Shown: in pieces, positions 1-10,998 of the stretch
How positions within the stretch are numbered: position 1 is the stretch's first letter
How the letters are laid out: the number at the start of each line of letters is the position of its first letter
From: Actinomycetes bacterium
GTDB taxonomy: Bacteria; Actinomycetota; Acidimicrobiia; Acidimicrobiales; JAKAVM01
Assembly (NCBI GenBank): GCA_021817065.1
Contig: JAKAWH010000025.1
Span: forward strand, 1 to 34,268
Direction: 5' to 3'
Length of the DNA stretch: 34,268 nucleotides
The notes under the pieces: model-generated
What the model saw: only the letters and a program-made list of their open reading frames with translations
The model's database searches: none
Told to the model about the DNA's origin: nothing
Made by a program: the position numbers and the translations under genes

Positions 1-1
1 T

Positions 2-181
2 CTCCGGGACCACCTGGCAGCGGCAGCTACGGCAGCTCACCTGGCGACCTCGGCCTCTGAGGCGGCGGCAACAGCAGCCCAGACCGGAAGCGAGCTGGCG
101 CTGGCGGCCCTGGCCGCAGCCGAGGCGGCGGCAGCCGCTGCTTCGGCGATCTCCAACCCTCAGAAGGCGGAGGCTTCCTAG
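2..181 (+). CDS. 3' end of an Ala-rich protein (partial; start lies upstream of the window)
   Basis: Open frame from position 2 reads LRDHLAAAATAAHLATSASEAAATAAQTGSELALAALAAAEAAAAAASAISNPQKAEAS followed by TAG at 179-181. Codon-like composition; no domain recognised. Confidence 0.5.
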   Translation, partial: LRDHLAAAATAAHLATSASEAAATAAQTGSELALAALAAAEAAAAAASAISNPQKAEAS

Positions 182-1434
182 GGAAAGACTCCTCGGACCT
201 CGATCGCCTCGGCCACCCGCTCCATGGCCAGGGCGAACGCGGCGCTCCTCATGCTCACCCCCAAGGCATCGGACCGGGACCACACGCTCGAAAAGGCGCG
301 CTCCATGAACGCCTTCAGCCGTGTCGCATGCTCGTGGGCCTCCCATGCGAATCCCTGTCGATCCTGGGCCCACTCGAAGTACGAGGACGTGACTCCGCCG
401 GTATTGGCGAGGATGTCGGGCACCACGGTCACTCCCTTGTCGATGAACACCTGATCGGCCTCGGGGGTGGTCGGGCCATTGGCCGCCTCCACCACCACTG
501 TTGCCCCCAGCGCGCGGGCAGCATCCCCGCTGATGGCCCCCGACAGGGCTGCCGGGATCGCCAGGTCGCAGGGCACCGCCCACAACTCCCCCGGAGCCAA
601 TTCCTCACCACCCGGAAAACCGGCGACAGTCCCGGTCTCCCGGCAGTGGGTGGCCAGATCGGCCGGGTCGAAGCCGCTGGGACTGGCCACTGCCCCCTGG
701 ACATCGGCCACCGCCACCACCCTCATTCCCAGCGAGGAGAGGAGGAAAGCAAGTGGCCCGCCGACGTGGCCGAACCCCTGGATCACCACCCGAGATCCCG
801 CCACCTGCTTCCCCAGGGCACGGTAGACCTCCCGGACGCAAGTGACCACCCCGGCAGCGGTTGCTCCCGCGTGGTCGGTAATGCCTCCCATAACGACTGG
901 TTTGCCGGTAACGGTAGACCAACCGGACTGGCCGGTGACCATCCACAGGGTGTCGGCGAACCAGGCCATCACCTGCTCGTCGGTGTTGACATCCGGCGCG
1001 GGGACATCCCTATCCGGCCCGACCATGGGAGCGATCTCCATGGCATACCGTCGGGTGACCCGTTCCAGCTCGGCATGGGAGAGGAGTGCCGGATCGCAAC
1101 GCACCCCACCCTTGCCTCCGCCGAAGGGCAGGCCGGCTACCGCCGTCTTGAAAGTCATCGCCGCGGCCAGCGACATCAGCTCGCCGATGTCGAGGGCGGG
1201 GTGGAAGCGGATCCCCCCCTTCGCCGGACCGCGAGAGGTGTCGTGGTGAACCCGCCAACCGGTGAAGACTTCCAGATGGCCGTCGTCCATCTTGACCGGG
1301 ACGGCGACCTCGAGGATCCTGCGGGGAACTCGGAGGAGCTGGTGGACCTCGGTGGGAACTCTGGCCAGACGGGCTGCCTCATCCATCCTCTCGCACATCG
1401 CCTGCCAGGGGTCGAAGGGCGCCGTCGGGGTCAC
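178..1434 (-). CDS. Glu/Leu/Phe/Val dehydrogenase family protein (glutamate dehydrogenase-like)
   Basis: Translation contains GPAKGGIRFHP and LPFGGGKGGVRCDP (Glu/Leu/Phe/Val dehydrogenase dimerisation/catalytic motifs) and GFGHVGGPLAFLL (Rossmann). Likely GTG start at 1434 (MTPTAPFDPWQAMCERMDEAARL); ATG at 1398 is an alternative. The ORF-track start at 1752 runs into the divergent gene and is too long. Confidence 0.9.
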   Translation of the reverse strand: MTPTAPFDPWQAMCERMDEAARLARVPTEVHQLLRVPRRILEVAVPVKMDDGHLEVFTGWRVHHDTSRGPAKGGIRFHPALDIGELMSLAAAMTFKTAVAGLPFGGGKGGVRCDPALLSHAELERVTRRYAMEIAPMVGPDRDVPAPDVNTDEQVMAWFADTLWMVTGQSGWSTVTGKPVVMGGITDHAGATAAGVVTCVREVYRALGKQVAGSRVVIQGFGHVGGPLAFLLSSLGMRVVAVADVQGAVASPSGFDPADLATHCRETGTVAGFPGGEELAPGELWAVPCDLAIPAALSGAISGDAARALGATVVVEAANGPTTPEADQVFIDKGVTVVPDILANTGGVTSSYFEWAQDRQGFAWEAHEHATRLKAFMERAFSSVWSRSDALGVSMRSAAFALAMERVAEAIEVRGVFP

Positions 1435-1528
1435 TGCCCGCCACCCTAATTGGCGCCAGGCAGCCTGGAGCGTATCCCCCACCCTGCCCCAACTGGCGCC
1501 AGGCGTCCAGAGGGGGTATGCAAGAACA

Positions 1529-2755
1529 GTGACCGAGACCGCCTCCCCTACCCTGGAAGATTTCGAAAAGTCCGTCCTGGAGTTCCTCGACTCCAACGCT
1601 GAGCTCCGCAGCGAGGAGCATGTGGAGTGGGGAAAGGGCTCCGACAGCGTCGCACTCTTCCCCGAAAAGTCGCCGGAGGAGGAGCGTTGCGACGTGGAGA
1701 CCGCGCAGAGCTGGCGGCGACAGATCTTCGACGCCGGTTTCGGATGGATCACCGGGCCGACCGAGTACGGGGGTGGGGGCCTCCCCTCGTCTTACCAGGC
1801 ACGGTACAACTCGCTGGAGAAGCGGTACCGCACACCCAGTCAGGGACCGTTGGGCATTGGCCTCGGCATGGTCGCCCCCACCATCCTCGCCCACGGCACC
1901 GACCTGGCGAAGGATCTCTACCTGCGGGGAATGTGGCGCGGCGATATTGTCGGCTGCCAGCTCTTCTCCGAGCCGAGTGCCGGATCGGACCTCGCCAGCA
2001 TCCAGACCCGGGCGGTGCGGGACGGCGACGAGTGGGTACTGAACGGGCAGAAGGTGTGGACCTCCGGCGCTCAGTTCTCCGACATCGGCGAGATAATCAC
2101 CCGCACCGACCCCGATGCCCCCAAGCACAAGGGCCTAACCATGTTCGTGGTCGACATGCACGCGCCGGGCGTGGAGGTGCGCCCGTTGCGCCAGATGACC
2201 GGAGGCGCATCCTTCAACGAGGTCTTTTTCAACGACGTTCGGGTACCGGACCACCATCGCCTCGGTGACGTCAACGGTGGGTGGACGGTGGCGCTCACCA
2301 CCTTGATGAACGAGAGGGCGGCCATCGGTGATACCGGTGCCGGGATCATCGGAGTCAACCGGACCTTCGAGATGCTCATGGCCCTGGGAAGCATGCATCG
2401 CGAAGACCCGATCGCGCGCCAGCAGCTCGCCGACCTGTACGTGAACATGAAAGCCGCCAGCTTCACCAGCCAGCGCGCACTGGCGAAGATCCGGGCCGGC
2501 CAGCTCCCCGGTCCCGAGATGTCCATCGCCAAGCTCTCCCTGACACGCAACCTCCAGCGGATAGCCGCATTCGTCTCACACGTTCTCGGTCCCAAGCTCA
2601 CCGCCGACACCGGAGAATGGGGAACCTACGCGTGGACCGAAGTGGTGTTGGGCACGCCGGGAATGCGAGTTGCCGGCGGCACGGATGAAGTGATGAAGAA
2701 CATCATCGGCGAGCGGGTCCTAGGCTTGCCCAAGGAGCCCACCCTCGCACGATAG
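1529..2755 (+). CDS. Acyl-CoA dehydrogenase
   Basis: QLFSEPSAGSDLASIQTRAVRDGDEWVLNGQKVWTSGAQ and C-terminal GTDEVMKNIIGERVLGLPKEP are acyl-CoA dehydrogenase signatures. GTG start at 1529 inferred from the domain N-terminus. Confidence 0.92.
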   Translation: MTETASPTLEDFEKSVLEFLDSNAELRSEEHVEWGKGSDSVALFPEKSPEEERCDVETAQSWRRQIFDAGFGWITGPTEYGGGGLPSSYQARYNSLEKRYRTPSQGPLGIGLGMVAPTILAHGTDLAKDLYLRGMWRGDIVGCQLFSEPSAGSDLASIQTRAVRDGDEWVLNGQKVWTSGAQFSDIGEIITRTDPDAPKHKGLTMFVVDMHAPGVEVRPLRQMTGGASFNEVFFNDVRVPDHHRLGDVNGGWTVALTTLMNERAAIGDTGAGIIGVNRTFEMLMALGSMHREDPIARQQLADLYVNMKAASFTSQRALAKIRAGQLPGPEMSIAKLSLTRNLQRIAAFVSHVLGPKLTADTGEWGTYAWTEVVLGTPGMRVAGGTDEVMKNIIGERVLGLPKEPTLAR

Positions 2756-2768
2756 GCATCATCGGGCG

Positions 2769-3521
2769 CTACCGTTCAGCGCGCAGTGACGGCAAGATTC
2801 CCGCTCGGAGCCAGGGAAGGGCGTCCATGAATGCCCAGGTGGTCCGGTGTATCGCAGTCGGACCGAATCCGGCGAGAGCGATCTGGTGGGCGGGACTGGG
2901 GTATCCCTTGTTGGACGCGAAGTCGAACGGAGGGAAGTGGTGGTCGAGCGACCGCATGTACCGATCCCGCGTCACTTTGGCTAGCACCGAGGCGGCTGCG
3001 ATGGTGAGAGAGGACTGGTCGCCCTTTACCAGGGTGGTCACCGGAGGAGCACCGTTGCCGGTGAGATCCACCGCTCCGTCTGCTTCCACCCGCCTGGGTC
3101 CGGCGAGGTAGTTATGGCTCCCGTCGAGGAGGATATGGTCGGGAACCCGGCCCAGCTTCTCTACGACCTCAGCCAGGGCCCGTCGGGTCGCCTCCCGCAA
3201 TGCAGCGGTCATCCCCAGCTCGTCGCACTCGGTGCTGGTAGCCGAACCGACCGACCAGATAACGCACCAATTAGCCGCCTCCTCGAATGCGGTCTCCCGG
3301 CGCCCCTCGGAATATGCCTTCGAGTCACGGATGCCCGGAGGGTTCCCCGTCGCTGCTGTGCGACGGTCGATACAGGCCACCCCCACGCTAACCGGACCCG
3401 CCCAGGAACCCCTGCCTACCTCGTCCACCCCGACGACCAGTTCGGCCCCCCGCGAGAAAAGCTCCTGTTCGGCGTCGAGGGTCGGCCTCGGGCGCGCCCG
3501 GGGCCCCCTCGTCGGGCTCAC
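2769..3521 (-). CDS. rnhB: Ribonuclease HII
   Basis: VVGVDEVGRGSWAGPVSVGVACI...GIRDSKAYSEGRRE...DHILLDGS...KGDQSSLTIAAASVLAKVTRDRYM...NKGYPSPAH: RNase HII motifs. GTG start overlaps the TGA of the upstream GYD gene (GTGA). Confidence 0.93.
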   Translation of the reverse strand: MSPTRGPRARPRPTLDAEQELFSRGAELVVGVDEVGRGSWAGPVSVGVACIDRRTAATGNPPGIRDSKAYSEGRRETAFEEAANWCVIWSVGSATSTECDELGMTAALREATRRALAEVVEKLGRVPDHILLDGSHNYLAGPRRVEADGAVDLTGNGAPPVTTLVKGDQSSLTIAAASVLAKVTRDRYMRSLDHHFPPFDFASNKGYPSPAHQIALAGFGPTAIHRTTWAFMDALPWLRAGILPSLRAER

Positions 3522-3805
3522 CCCTGGAGGAGTTGGGTGTACCGCTCGGCGGGTACCGCTGCCATGGTGGCGGTCTTGAGGGTCCCCCGCGCCGCGAGAG
3601 CGAGAGCGACCTCCGACATTGTCTCTACATCGGGTGCTTCTACGACGGTACAGAAGTCGTACTGGCCGAGCAGGGCCCACTGGTGCAGGACCTTCACCCC
3701 CATCGCCTCCACCTCGGCGTTTACTTCCTTCAGTCGAGCGGGATTGGAATGGAGGGTGGCGGCGCCGTCAGGCCCCAGGGTGGACAGCATGACGAATGTG
3801 GGCAT
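3518..3805 (-). CDS. GYD-domain protein
   Basis: 95 aa: MPTFVMLSTLGPDGAATLHSNPARLKEVNAEVEAMGVKVLHQWALLGQYDFCTVVEAPD...; LLGQYDFCTVVEAPD is GYD-family-like. Confidence 0.75.
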   Translation of the reverse strand: MPTFVMLSTLGPDGAATLHSNPARLKEVNAEVEAMGVKVLHQWALLGQYDFCTVVEAPDVETMSEVALALAARGTLKTATMAAVPAERYTQLLQG

Positions 3806-3870
3806 GTCCCGAAGTTAGCTCAGCCACCTGCACCATCGGGGTATTCGGAGGCGCGGTCTAGTCTTGGCCG

Positions 3871-5439
3871 ATGAGCCAGACGACTGTCTTGGTGGTCGAC
3901 TACGGCGCCCAGTACGCCCAACTGATCGCTCGCCGGGTCCGGGAGGCACACGTCTTCAGCGAGATCGTCCCCCATACGGCCACGGTCGCCGAGATAATCG
4001 CCCGCCGACCGGCAGCGGTGATCCTTTCGGGAGGTCCGGCGAGTGTCTATGCGGAGGGAGCGCCCTCCCTCGACCCTGCCCTGCTCGACGCCGGGATTCC
4101 GGTACTCGGCATCTGCTACGGCTTCCAGGCAATGGTCCTGGCCATGGGAGGTCGGGTCGAGCGGACCGCTCGCGCAGAGTTCGGGCGGACCGAAGCGACC
4201 GTCCAGCCTTCCTCCCCACTTTTCCGGGACCTGCCGACCGTCCATTCGGTATGGATGTCCCACCGGGACAGTGTGGTCGCCCTGCCCGCCGGCCTCGACG
4301 CCATCGCCACAAGTCCCGGAGCGACCGTCGCTGCATTCGAGGACGGTTCCCGCACCCTCTACGGGGTCCAATGGCACCCGGAAGTCCTCCATACCGAGCA
4401 CGGTCAAGCTGTTCTGGAGCGCTTCCTCCATGTATGTGCGGGCATCGCTCCGGATTGGACCACCGCGTCGATCATCGACCAGCTGGTGGGCTCGGTAGCG
4501 GCGACGGTGGGAGACAACCACGTCCTGTGCGCGCTTTCCGGTGGAGTGGACTCGGCAGTGGCGGCCGCTCTGGTCAACCGCGCAGTGGGTGATCGGCTCA
4601 CCTGCGTCTTCGTCGACCACGGTTTCCTGCGCGCGGGAGAGGCGGGTCAAGTGGAGAGCGACTTCGTCGCCGCCACCGGGGCGACTTTGGTCGCGGTGGA
4701 CGCGCGGCGACGGTTCCTTTCCGCACTCGACGCGCTGGAAGACCCCACCGACCCCGAAGCCAAGCGCAAGACGATCGGTCGCGAGTTCATCCGCGTCTTC
4801 GAGGAGGAAGCCGCCAAGATCATCGCCGGGACCGGGGCAGTCGGCGGGGTGGAGTTCCTGGTGCAGGGGACCCTCTACCCCGACGTTGTGGAATCGGGCG
4901 GAGGAGAAGGTACCGCCAACATCAAGAGCCACCACAACGTGGGTGGCCTCCCTCCCGACCTCGCCTTCGAGCTGATCGAGCCGCTCCGGACCCTTTTCAA
5001 GGACGAGGTGCGCGCCATCGGGACCGAGCTGGGGCTACCCGAATCGATGGTGTGGCGCCATCCTTTTCCCGGACCGGGACTGGCCATCCGGATCATCGGG
5101 CGGGTCACCGAGGAGCGTCTCGACATCGTGCGGCGCGCCGATGCGATCGTGCGGGACGAAGTCACCGCTGCCGGCCTGGACCGCGACGTCTGGCAGTTCC
5201 CGGTGGTGCTGCTGGCCGACGTGCGGTCGGTCGGTGTCCAGGGAGACGAGCGCACCTACGGACACCCGATCGTACTGCGACCGGTTACCAGCGAAGACGC
5301 CATGACCGCGGACTGGGCGCAGCTCCCCCACGAACTCCTGGGTCGCATCTCCTCGCGGATCACCAACGAGGTACCCGAGGTCAACCGGGTCGTCCTCGAC
5401 GTGACCAGCAAGCCCCCGGGCACCATCGAGTGGGAGTGA
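3871..5439 (+). CDS. guaA: GMP synthase (glutamine-hydrolysing)
   Basis: Class I GATase motif [12 protein letters not shown]-PPase loop [42 protein letters not shown]-terminal KPPGTIEWE. Confidence 0.97.
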   Translation: MSQTTVLVVDYGAQYAQLIARRVREAHVFSEIVPHTATVAEIIARRPAAVILSGGPASVYAEGAPSLDPALLDAGIPVLGICYGFQAMVLAMGGRVERTARAEFGRTEATVQPSSPLFRDLPTVHSVWMSHRDSVVALPAGLDAIATSPGATVAAFEDGSRTLYGVQWHPEVLHTEHGQAVLERFLHVCAGIAPDWTTASIIDQLVGSVAATVGDNHVLCALSGGVDSAVAAALVNRAVGDRLTCVFVDHGFLRAGEAGQVESDFVAATGATLVAVDARRRFLSALDALEDPTDPEAKRKTIGREFIRVFEEEAAKIIAGTGAVGGVEFLVQGTLYPDVVESGGGEGTANIKSHHNVGGLPPDLAFELIEPLRTLFKDEVRAIGTELGLPESMVWRHPFPGPGLAIRIIGRVTEERLDIVRRADAIVRDEVTAAGLDRDVWQFPVVLLADVRSVGVQGDERTYGHPIVLRPVTSEDAMTADWAQLPHELLGRISSRITNEVPEVNRVVLDVTSKPPGTIEWE

Positions 5440-5470
5440 GCTTCTCCCGGCCGGTAGGTCAACCCTGCCC

Positions 5471-6145
5471 GTGATCTCCGCTGCCATCTTCGATCTCGAC
5501 GGGCTGCTGGTGGACACCGAACCCCTGTGGCGCTCAGCTGAGGTGGAGATCCTCACTCGCCTGGGAGTCCCGCTCACCGACGAGATGTGCCGGGAAACCC
5601 AGGGGACCCGGGTCGACCGAGCGATGACCCACTGGTTCGAGCGCTTCCCGTGGAAGGGTCCCGGCGTGGAAGAGGTCGCAGAACAGGTTGTCCACCGGGT
5701 TGTCGAGCTGGTATCCACCGATGCCCGACCGATGCCGGGAGCGGTCGCGGCGGTGGAGGTCTTTTCGCGGCGGGCAATTCCCACCGCGGTGTGCTCTTCG
5801 TCGTGGACCGTGTTGATCGACGCCGCGCTGACCCAGGTGGGTCTCTCTGGCGCGTTCACTATTCGCCATTCCGCCCAGGACGAAGTACTCGGCAAACCGC
5901 ATCCGGCCTGTTACCTCACCGCCGCAGCGAAGCTCGGGGTGGAACCACAGCGCTGCCTGGCGCTGGAGGACTCCTTCAACGGAGCCATTGCTGCCAAGGC
6001 GGCGCTCATGACGGTGATCGCGGTGCCCGAGCCGTCCCTGCGAGACCCGGTCCGGTGGGGATTCTGCGACTTGGTGCTCGATTCGTTGACCGACCTCGAC
6101 GACGAAGTCCTCGATGCTCTGTCGCGCCCGCGCATCCGCCGATAG
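5471..6145 (+). CDS. HAD-superfamily hydrolase (beta-phosphoglucomutase/phosphatase-like)
   Basis: GTG start; FDLDGLLVDTEPL (DxDxT motif I), CSSSW motif II, KPHPACYLTAA and LALEDSFNGAIAAKAA motifs III/IV. Confidence 0.92.
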   Translation: MISAAIFDLDGLLVDTEPLWRSAEVEILTRLGVPLTDEMCRETQGTRVDRAMTHWFERFPWKGPGVEEVAEQVVHRVVELVSTDARPMPGAVAAVEVFSRRAIPTAVCSSSWTVLIDAALTQVGLSGAFTIRHSAQDEVLGKPHPACYLTAAAKLGVEPQRCLALEDSFNGAIAAKAALMTVIAVPEPSLRDPVRWGFCDLVLDSLTDLDDEVLDALSRPRIRR

Positions 6146-6179
6146 GCCCGAAGCTCCACTCCCGGCTCTATCCCCGCCC

Positions 6180-7889
6180 TTAGAAGTGGCCCGGCCCTGG
6201 GCCGTGCGGGTCGTTCCCCAGCCACGCTGCATACATTCCCGCGTAGACACCGCCGACTTCGACCAGCTCTTCATGGGTTCCCACCTCGACGATCCGCCCT
6301 CCGGCGACCACGACCACCTGGTCTGCACGCATCGCAGTGGACAATCGGTGGGCGATGACCACCACCGTCCTGCCCTCGGTCAGCACCGCGATCGCCTCCT
6401 CCACCGCCTCCTCGGTGACCGGATCGAGGTTCGAGGTCGCTTCGTCGAGCACCAGCACGGCGGGCGACACCAGCGCCACCCGGGACAGAGCGATCAATTG
6501 CTTCTCGCCGGCCGACAGGGTCGCACCCCCGGTCGCCACCCTCGTCTCCAATCCGTCGGGAAGCGCCATGAATCGCTCCAGCGCGCCGACGGAGGCGAGT
6601 GCCCGGGACACTTCCTCAATGGTCGCGCCTGCCCTCCCCATTGCCACGTTTCCCGCAATGGTCCCGTCGAAAAGAAACCCCTCCTGGGGCGCGACGACGA
6701 TCCTTTCCCGAAGGGAATCGAAGGTGGCCTCCCGGAGATCCATGCCGCCGAAGGTAACCGTCCCCTGATCGGGATCGTAGAAGCGGGAGAGCAGTTTGGC
6801 CAGCGTCGACTTCCCCGCACCGGTGGGTCCTACCAGAGCCACCCGGGTGCCGGCGACGATTCGCAGGGTGGCATCGACGAGTGCGGGCGAACTACCGGAC
6901 TCATAGGTGAAGCTCACCTCGCTGACCACCAAGTCCCCGGTCGGCGGAAGCGCCCGGGCGGAAGGCAGCTCGGTGAGGGGGGACGCCAGAGAGAGCAGCC
7001 CGAAGAGCTTCTTCAATGCCGCTCCCGCCGACTGGAGTAGATCGAACTGCTGGGAGGTCTGCTGGATTGGAGCGAACAGGTTCCCCAGATACAGAGCAAA
7101 AGCCACCACCGTCCCGATCGGTGCCAGATGCGCGTGAGCCATCCACCCCCCGACACCGACCACCCCCGCCATGGTGGCCACGCTGGACGCCTCGATAACC
7201 GGGAAATAGCGTGCCGAGATAGATACTGCTCTCATGTTGGCATGGAGTTGTTCGGAGTTGTGGGAGCGAAACCGGCGCTCCACTTCCTCCTCGCCGGCAA
7301 AGGCTTGCACGACTCTGATGCCCGACAGGCCTTCCTGCAAGGTGGTGAGGGTCTGTCCTATCGCATCGCGCACAGATAGGTACGCTCGGGATGAGCTGCG
7401 ACGGTAGCTCGCGGACGCGATGTAGAGAACAGGTGCGGAGAGAAGGCACAGCCCGAAGAGAAGAGGCGACATGACCACGAGCACCACCATGGTTACAAGG
7501 ATCAGGAGCGCGTTGGAGAAGAGCTGGACCAGGCCCTGCTGAACGAGGTTCTCGCACGCGTCCATGTCGGTGGTCATTCTCGCCACCAGCCGGCCGGTCC
7601 GCTCTGAGTCGAAAAAGGCCATCGGCATCGACTGGATGTGGGCGAAAACCCGATTGCGAAGTTCCTGGAGCGCCGTCTCGCCCACCCTGGTCACCAACCG
7701 CACCAGGAGTCCGGAGAACAAAGCACCGCTCAACGCAGCAACGAGGTAGCCGATTACCGCCATGTCGAGCGGACCGCTACGGTGGCGGCGGATCCCCTCG
7801 TCGATGGCGAAAGCCACCAGGGCCGGACCGGCGACAAGAGTTCCCGACCAGGCAACGGTACAAGCCAACGCCCCCAGCGCGGCCGGCAT
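6180..7889 (-). CDS. ABC transporter, fused TM-NBD exporter type
   Basis: Walker A GPTGAGKST, Q-loop APQEGFLFDGTI, signature LSAGEKQLIALSR, Walker B VLVLDEATSNLD, H-loop IAHRLST; N-terminal TM domain. ATG 7889 chosen; a non-ATG start a few codons upstream is possible. Confidence 0.93.
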   Translation of the reverse strand: MPAALGALACTVAWSGTLVAGPALVAFAIDEGIRRHRSGPLDMAVIGYLVAALSGALFSGLLVRLVTRVGETALQELRNRVFAHIQSMPMAFFDSERTGRLVARMTTDMDACENLVQQGLVQLFSNALLILVTMVVLVVMSPLLFGLCLLSAPVLYIASASYRRSSSRAYLSVRDAIGQTLTTLQEGLSGIRVVQAFAGEEEVERRFRSHNSEQLHANMRAVSISARYFPVIEASSVATMAGVVGVGGWMAHAHLAPIGTVVAFALYLGNLFAPIQQTSQQFDLLQSAGAALKKLFGLLSLASPLTELPSARALPPTGDLVVSEVSFTYESGSSPALVDATLRIVAGTRVALVGPTGAGKSTLAKLLSRFYDPDQGTVTFGGMDLREATFDSLRERIVVAPQEGFLFDGTIAGNVAMGRAGATIEEVSRALASVGALERFMALPDGLETRVATGGATLSAGEKQLIALSRVALVSPAVLVLDEATSNLDPVTEEAVEEAIAVLTEGRTVVVIAHRLSTAMRADQVVVVAGGRIVEVGTHEELVEVGGVYAGMYAAWLGNDPHGPGPGHF

Positions 7890-7924
7890 CTGGGGGCGCA
7901 GGAGGGCGCACAGGCGCCGGACGG

Positions 7925-9127
<1,203 letters not shown>

Positions 9128-9154
9128 CTACCGGGCGGTAGGCATGCCCGCCTT

Positions 9155-9182
9155 ATTATAGAACGCGTTCTATGGGTGTCCA
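9155..9182 (-). promoter_or_regulatory. Promoter with embedded KstR-type operator upstream of the thiolase
   Basis: Minus strand reads TGGACA (9182-9177), 16-nt spacer, TATAAT (9160-9155). Perfect 16-bp palindrome ATAGAACGCGTTCTAT at 9158-9173 fits TNNAACNNGTTNNA. Confidence 0.75.
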
Positions 9183-9197
9183 CCCGGCGAGCGCTGC

Positions 9198-10985
9198 TCA
9201 GTCCTCCAGCCGCAGCGCGGAGACGAAGGCCTCCTGGGGAACCTCCACCCGCCCGATCGCCTTCATCCTCTTCTTCCCCTCCTTCTGTGCTTCCAGCAGC
9301 TTGCGCTTACGAGTGATGTCGCCCCCATAGCACTTGGCGATCACATCCTTGCGGTAGGCCTTGACCGTCTCTCGAGCGATGATCCGTGACCCGATGGCAG
9401 CCTGGATCGGAACGTCGTAGGCCTGCCGGGGAATCAGCTCGCGCAACTTGGCGGTCATCTTCCGCCCGTAGGACTCGGACTTATCCTTGTGCACGATCGA
9501 GGAAAAGGCGTCCACCGGCATCCCGTTCAGCAAGACGTCCACCCGGACAAGCTGTGAGGGTGCGTATCCCGCCGGTTCGTAGTCCAAGCTGGCGTACCCC
9601 TTGGTGCGTCCCTTCAGCTGGTCGAAGAAGTCGATCACCAATTCGGCCAGCGGAACCCGGTAGACGATCTCGACCCGCTCGGGCGACAGGTACTCCATCC
9701 GCTGCATCTCACCCCGCCTCGACTGGCACAGATCGAGGATCGTCCCGGTGTACTCCGCCGGGGAGATGATCGTGGTGGTGAGATAGGGTTCCTCGACCCG
9801 TTCCAGGTTGTTGGGCGGGGGAAGTGCATTGGGGTTATCCACCCGCTGGGAGGAACCGCTGGTCAGGTAGGCCATGTAGGCGACCGACGGGGCGGTGGCG
9901 ATCAGCTCCAGGTTGAATTCCCGTTCCAGCCGCTCCCGCACGATCTCCATGTGGAGCAGCCCCAGGAAGCCGCACCGGAAGCCAAACCCGAGGGCCGAGG
10001 AGGTCTCCGGCTCGTAGGTGAAGGAAGAGTCGTTCAAGCGAAGCTTCTGGAGCGCCTCCCTCAGGTCCTCGAAGCTGTCCCCGTCGATCGGGTACAGACC
10101 GCAGAAGACCATCGGCTTGGGCTCGAGGTAGCCGGCCAGCGGCTCGCCGGCAGGATGGGAGGCAAGGGTGACCGTCTCACCCGACTTGGCTTCACCCACG
10201 TCGCGAACATTGGCGATGAGGTATCCCACCTCGCCCGGCCCGAGCGAGGGCACCGGAGTGGGATCGGGGGTACGGACCCCCACCTCCTCCACCTCGTGGA
10301 CGATTCCCGCCTGCATGAAACGGACCTTGTCACGGCCAGAGAGAACCCCGGCCATCACCCGGATCGAGCTCACCACTCCCCGGTACTGGTCGTAGTACGA
10401 GTCGAAAATGAGCGCTTGGAGGGGAGCCGCCGAGTCTCCCTCCGGTGCGGGAACCCGGGCAACCACCGCGTCCAGGAGCTCGGGTACCCCGTCTCCGGTC
10501 TTGGCCGAGATGTGGAGGATCTCCCCAGCGGGGATGCCGAGCACCTGCTCGATCTCCGCAGCGCACCGCTCCGGGTCGGCCGCGGGCAGGTCGATCTTGT
10601 TGAGCACCGCCACGATGGCCAGATCGTGCTCCATCGCCAGGTAGCAATTGGCGAGGGTCTGGGCCTGGATACCCTGCGAGGCGTCGACCAGCAGGACCAC
10701 TCCCTCGCAGGCGGCCAAACTGCGGGACACCTCGTAGCCGAAGTCCACGTGGCCGGGGGTGTCGATCAGGTGGAGGGTGGTACCCCGCCAGGTGACCCGC
10801 ACGTTCTGAGCTTTGATGGTGATCCCCCGCTCCCGTTCGATATCCATCGAGTCGAGGTACTGAGCACGCATGGCCCGGGGATCCACCGCCTTGGTCAACT
10901 CCAGGATGCGGTCGGATAAAGTGGACTTGCCGTGGTCCACATGGCTGATGATGGAAAAGTTGCGGATCTGGGTGCCGGGGCGCAT
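9198..10985 (-). CDS. lepA: Elongation factor 4 (LepA)
   Basis: [72 protein letters not shown]-terminal [32 protein letters not shown] are LepA-diagnostic. Confidence 0.97.
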   Translation of the reverse strand: MRPGTQIRNFSIISHVDHGKSTLSDRILELTKAVDPRAMRAQYLDSMDIERERGITIKAQNVRVTWRGTTLHLIDTPGHVDFGYEVSRSLAACEGVVLLVDASQGIQAQTLANCYLAMEHDLAIVAVLNKIDLPAADPERCAAEIEQVLGIPAGEILHISAKTGDGVPELLDAVVARVPAPEGDSAAPLQALIFDSYYDQYRGVVSSIRVMAGVLSGRDKVRFMQAGIVHEVEEVGVRTPDPTPVPSLGPGEVGYLIANVRDVGEAKSGETVTLASHPAGEPLAGYLEPKPMVFCGLYPIDGDSFEDLREALQKLRLNDSSFTYEPETSSALGFGFRCGFLGLLHMEIVRERLEREFNLELIATAPSVAYMAYLTSGSSQRVDNPNALPPPNNLERVEEPYLTTTIISPAEYTGTILDLCQSRRGEMQRMEYLSPERVEIVYRVPLAELVIDFFDQLKGRTKGYASLDYEPAGYAPSQLVRVDVLLNGMPVDAFSSIVHKDKSESYGRKMTAKLRELIPRQAYDVPIQAAIGSRIIARETVKAYRKDVIAKCYGGDITRKRKLLEAQKEGKKRMKAIGRVEVPQEAFVSALRLED

Positions 10986-10998
10986 TTACACTCACTGT
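10986..10998. promoter_or_regulatory. 13-bp divergent start-to-start gap with opposed -10-like hexamers (lepA / putative lipoprotein)
   Basis: Plus strand TACACT 10987-10992, then 6 nt to ATG 10999. Minus strand TACAGT (10999-10994), then 8 nt to the lepA ATG at 10985. Confidence 0.5.

Noticed and set aside
1379-2128. Minus-strand ORF of 249 aa opposite the acyl-CoA dehydrogenase
   Set aside because: Antisense shadow of a clear coding gene in high-GC DNA; no recognisable domain.
3820-4935. 371-aa minus-strand ORF opposite guaA
   Set aside because: guaA is unambiguous on the plus strand; this is a high-GC frame shadow.
6114-7040. 308-aa plus-strand ORF opposite the ABC transporter
   Set aside because: Low-information His/Arg/Gly-rich translation, opposite canonical ABC motifs.
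9161-9170. GAACGCGTTC as a LexA/SOS box
   Set aside because: Actinobacterial SOS boxes have GAAC-N4-GTTC; here the spacer is 2, matching the KstR-type geometry instead.
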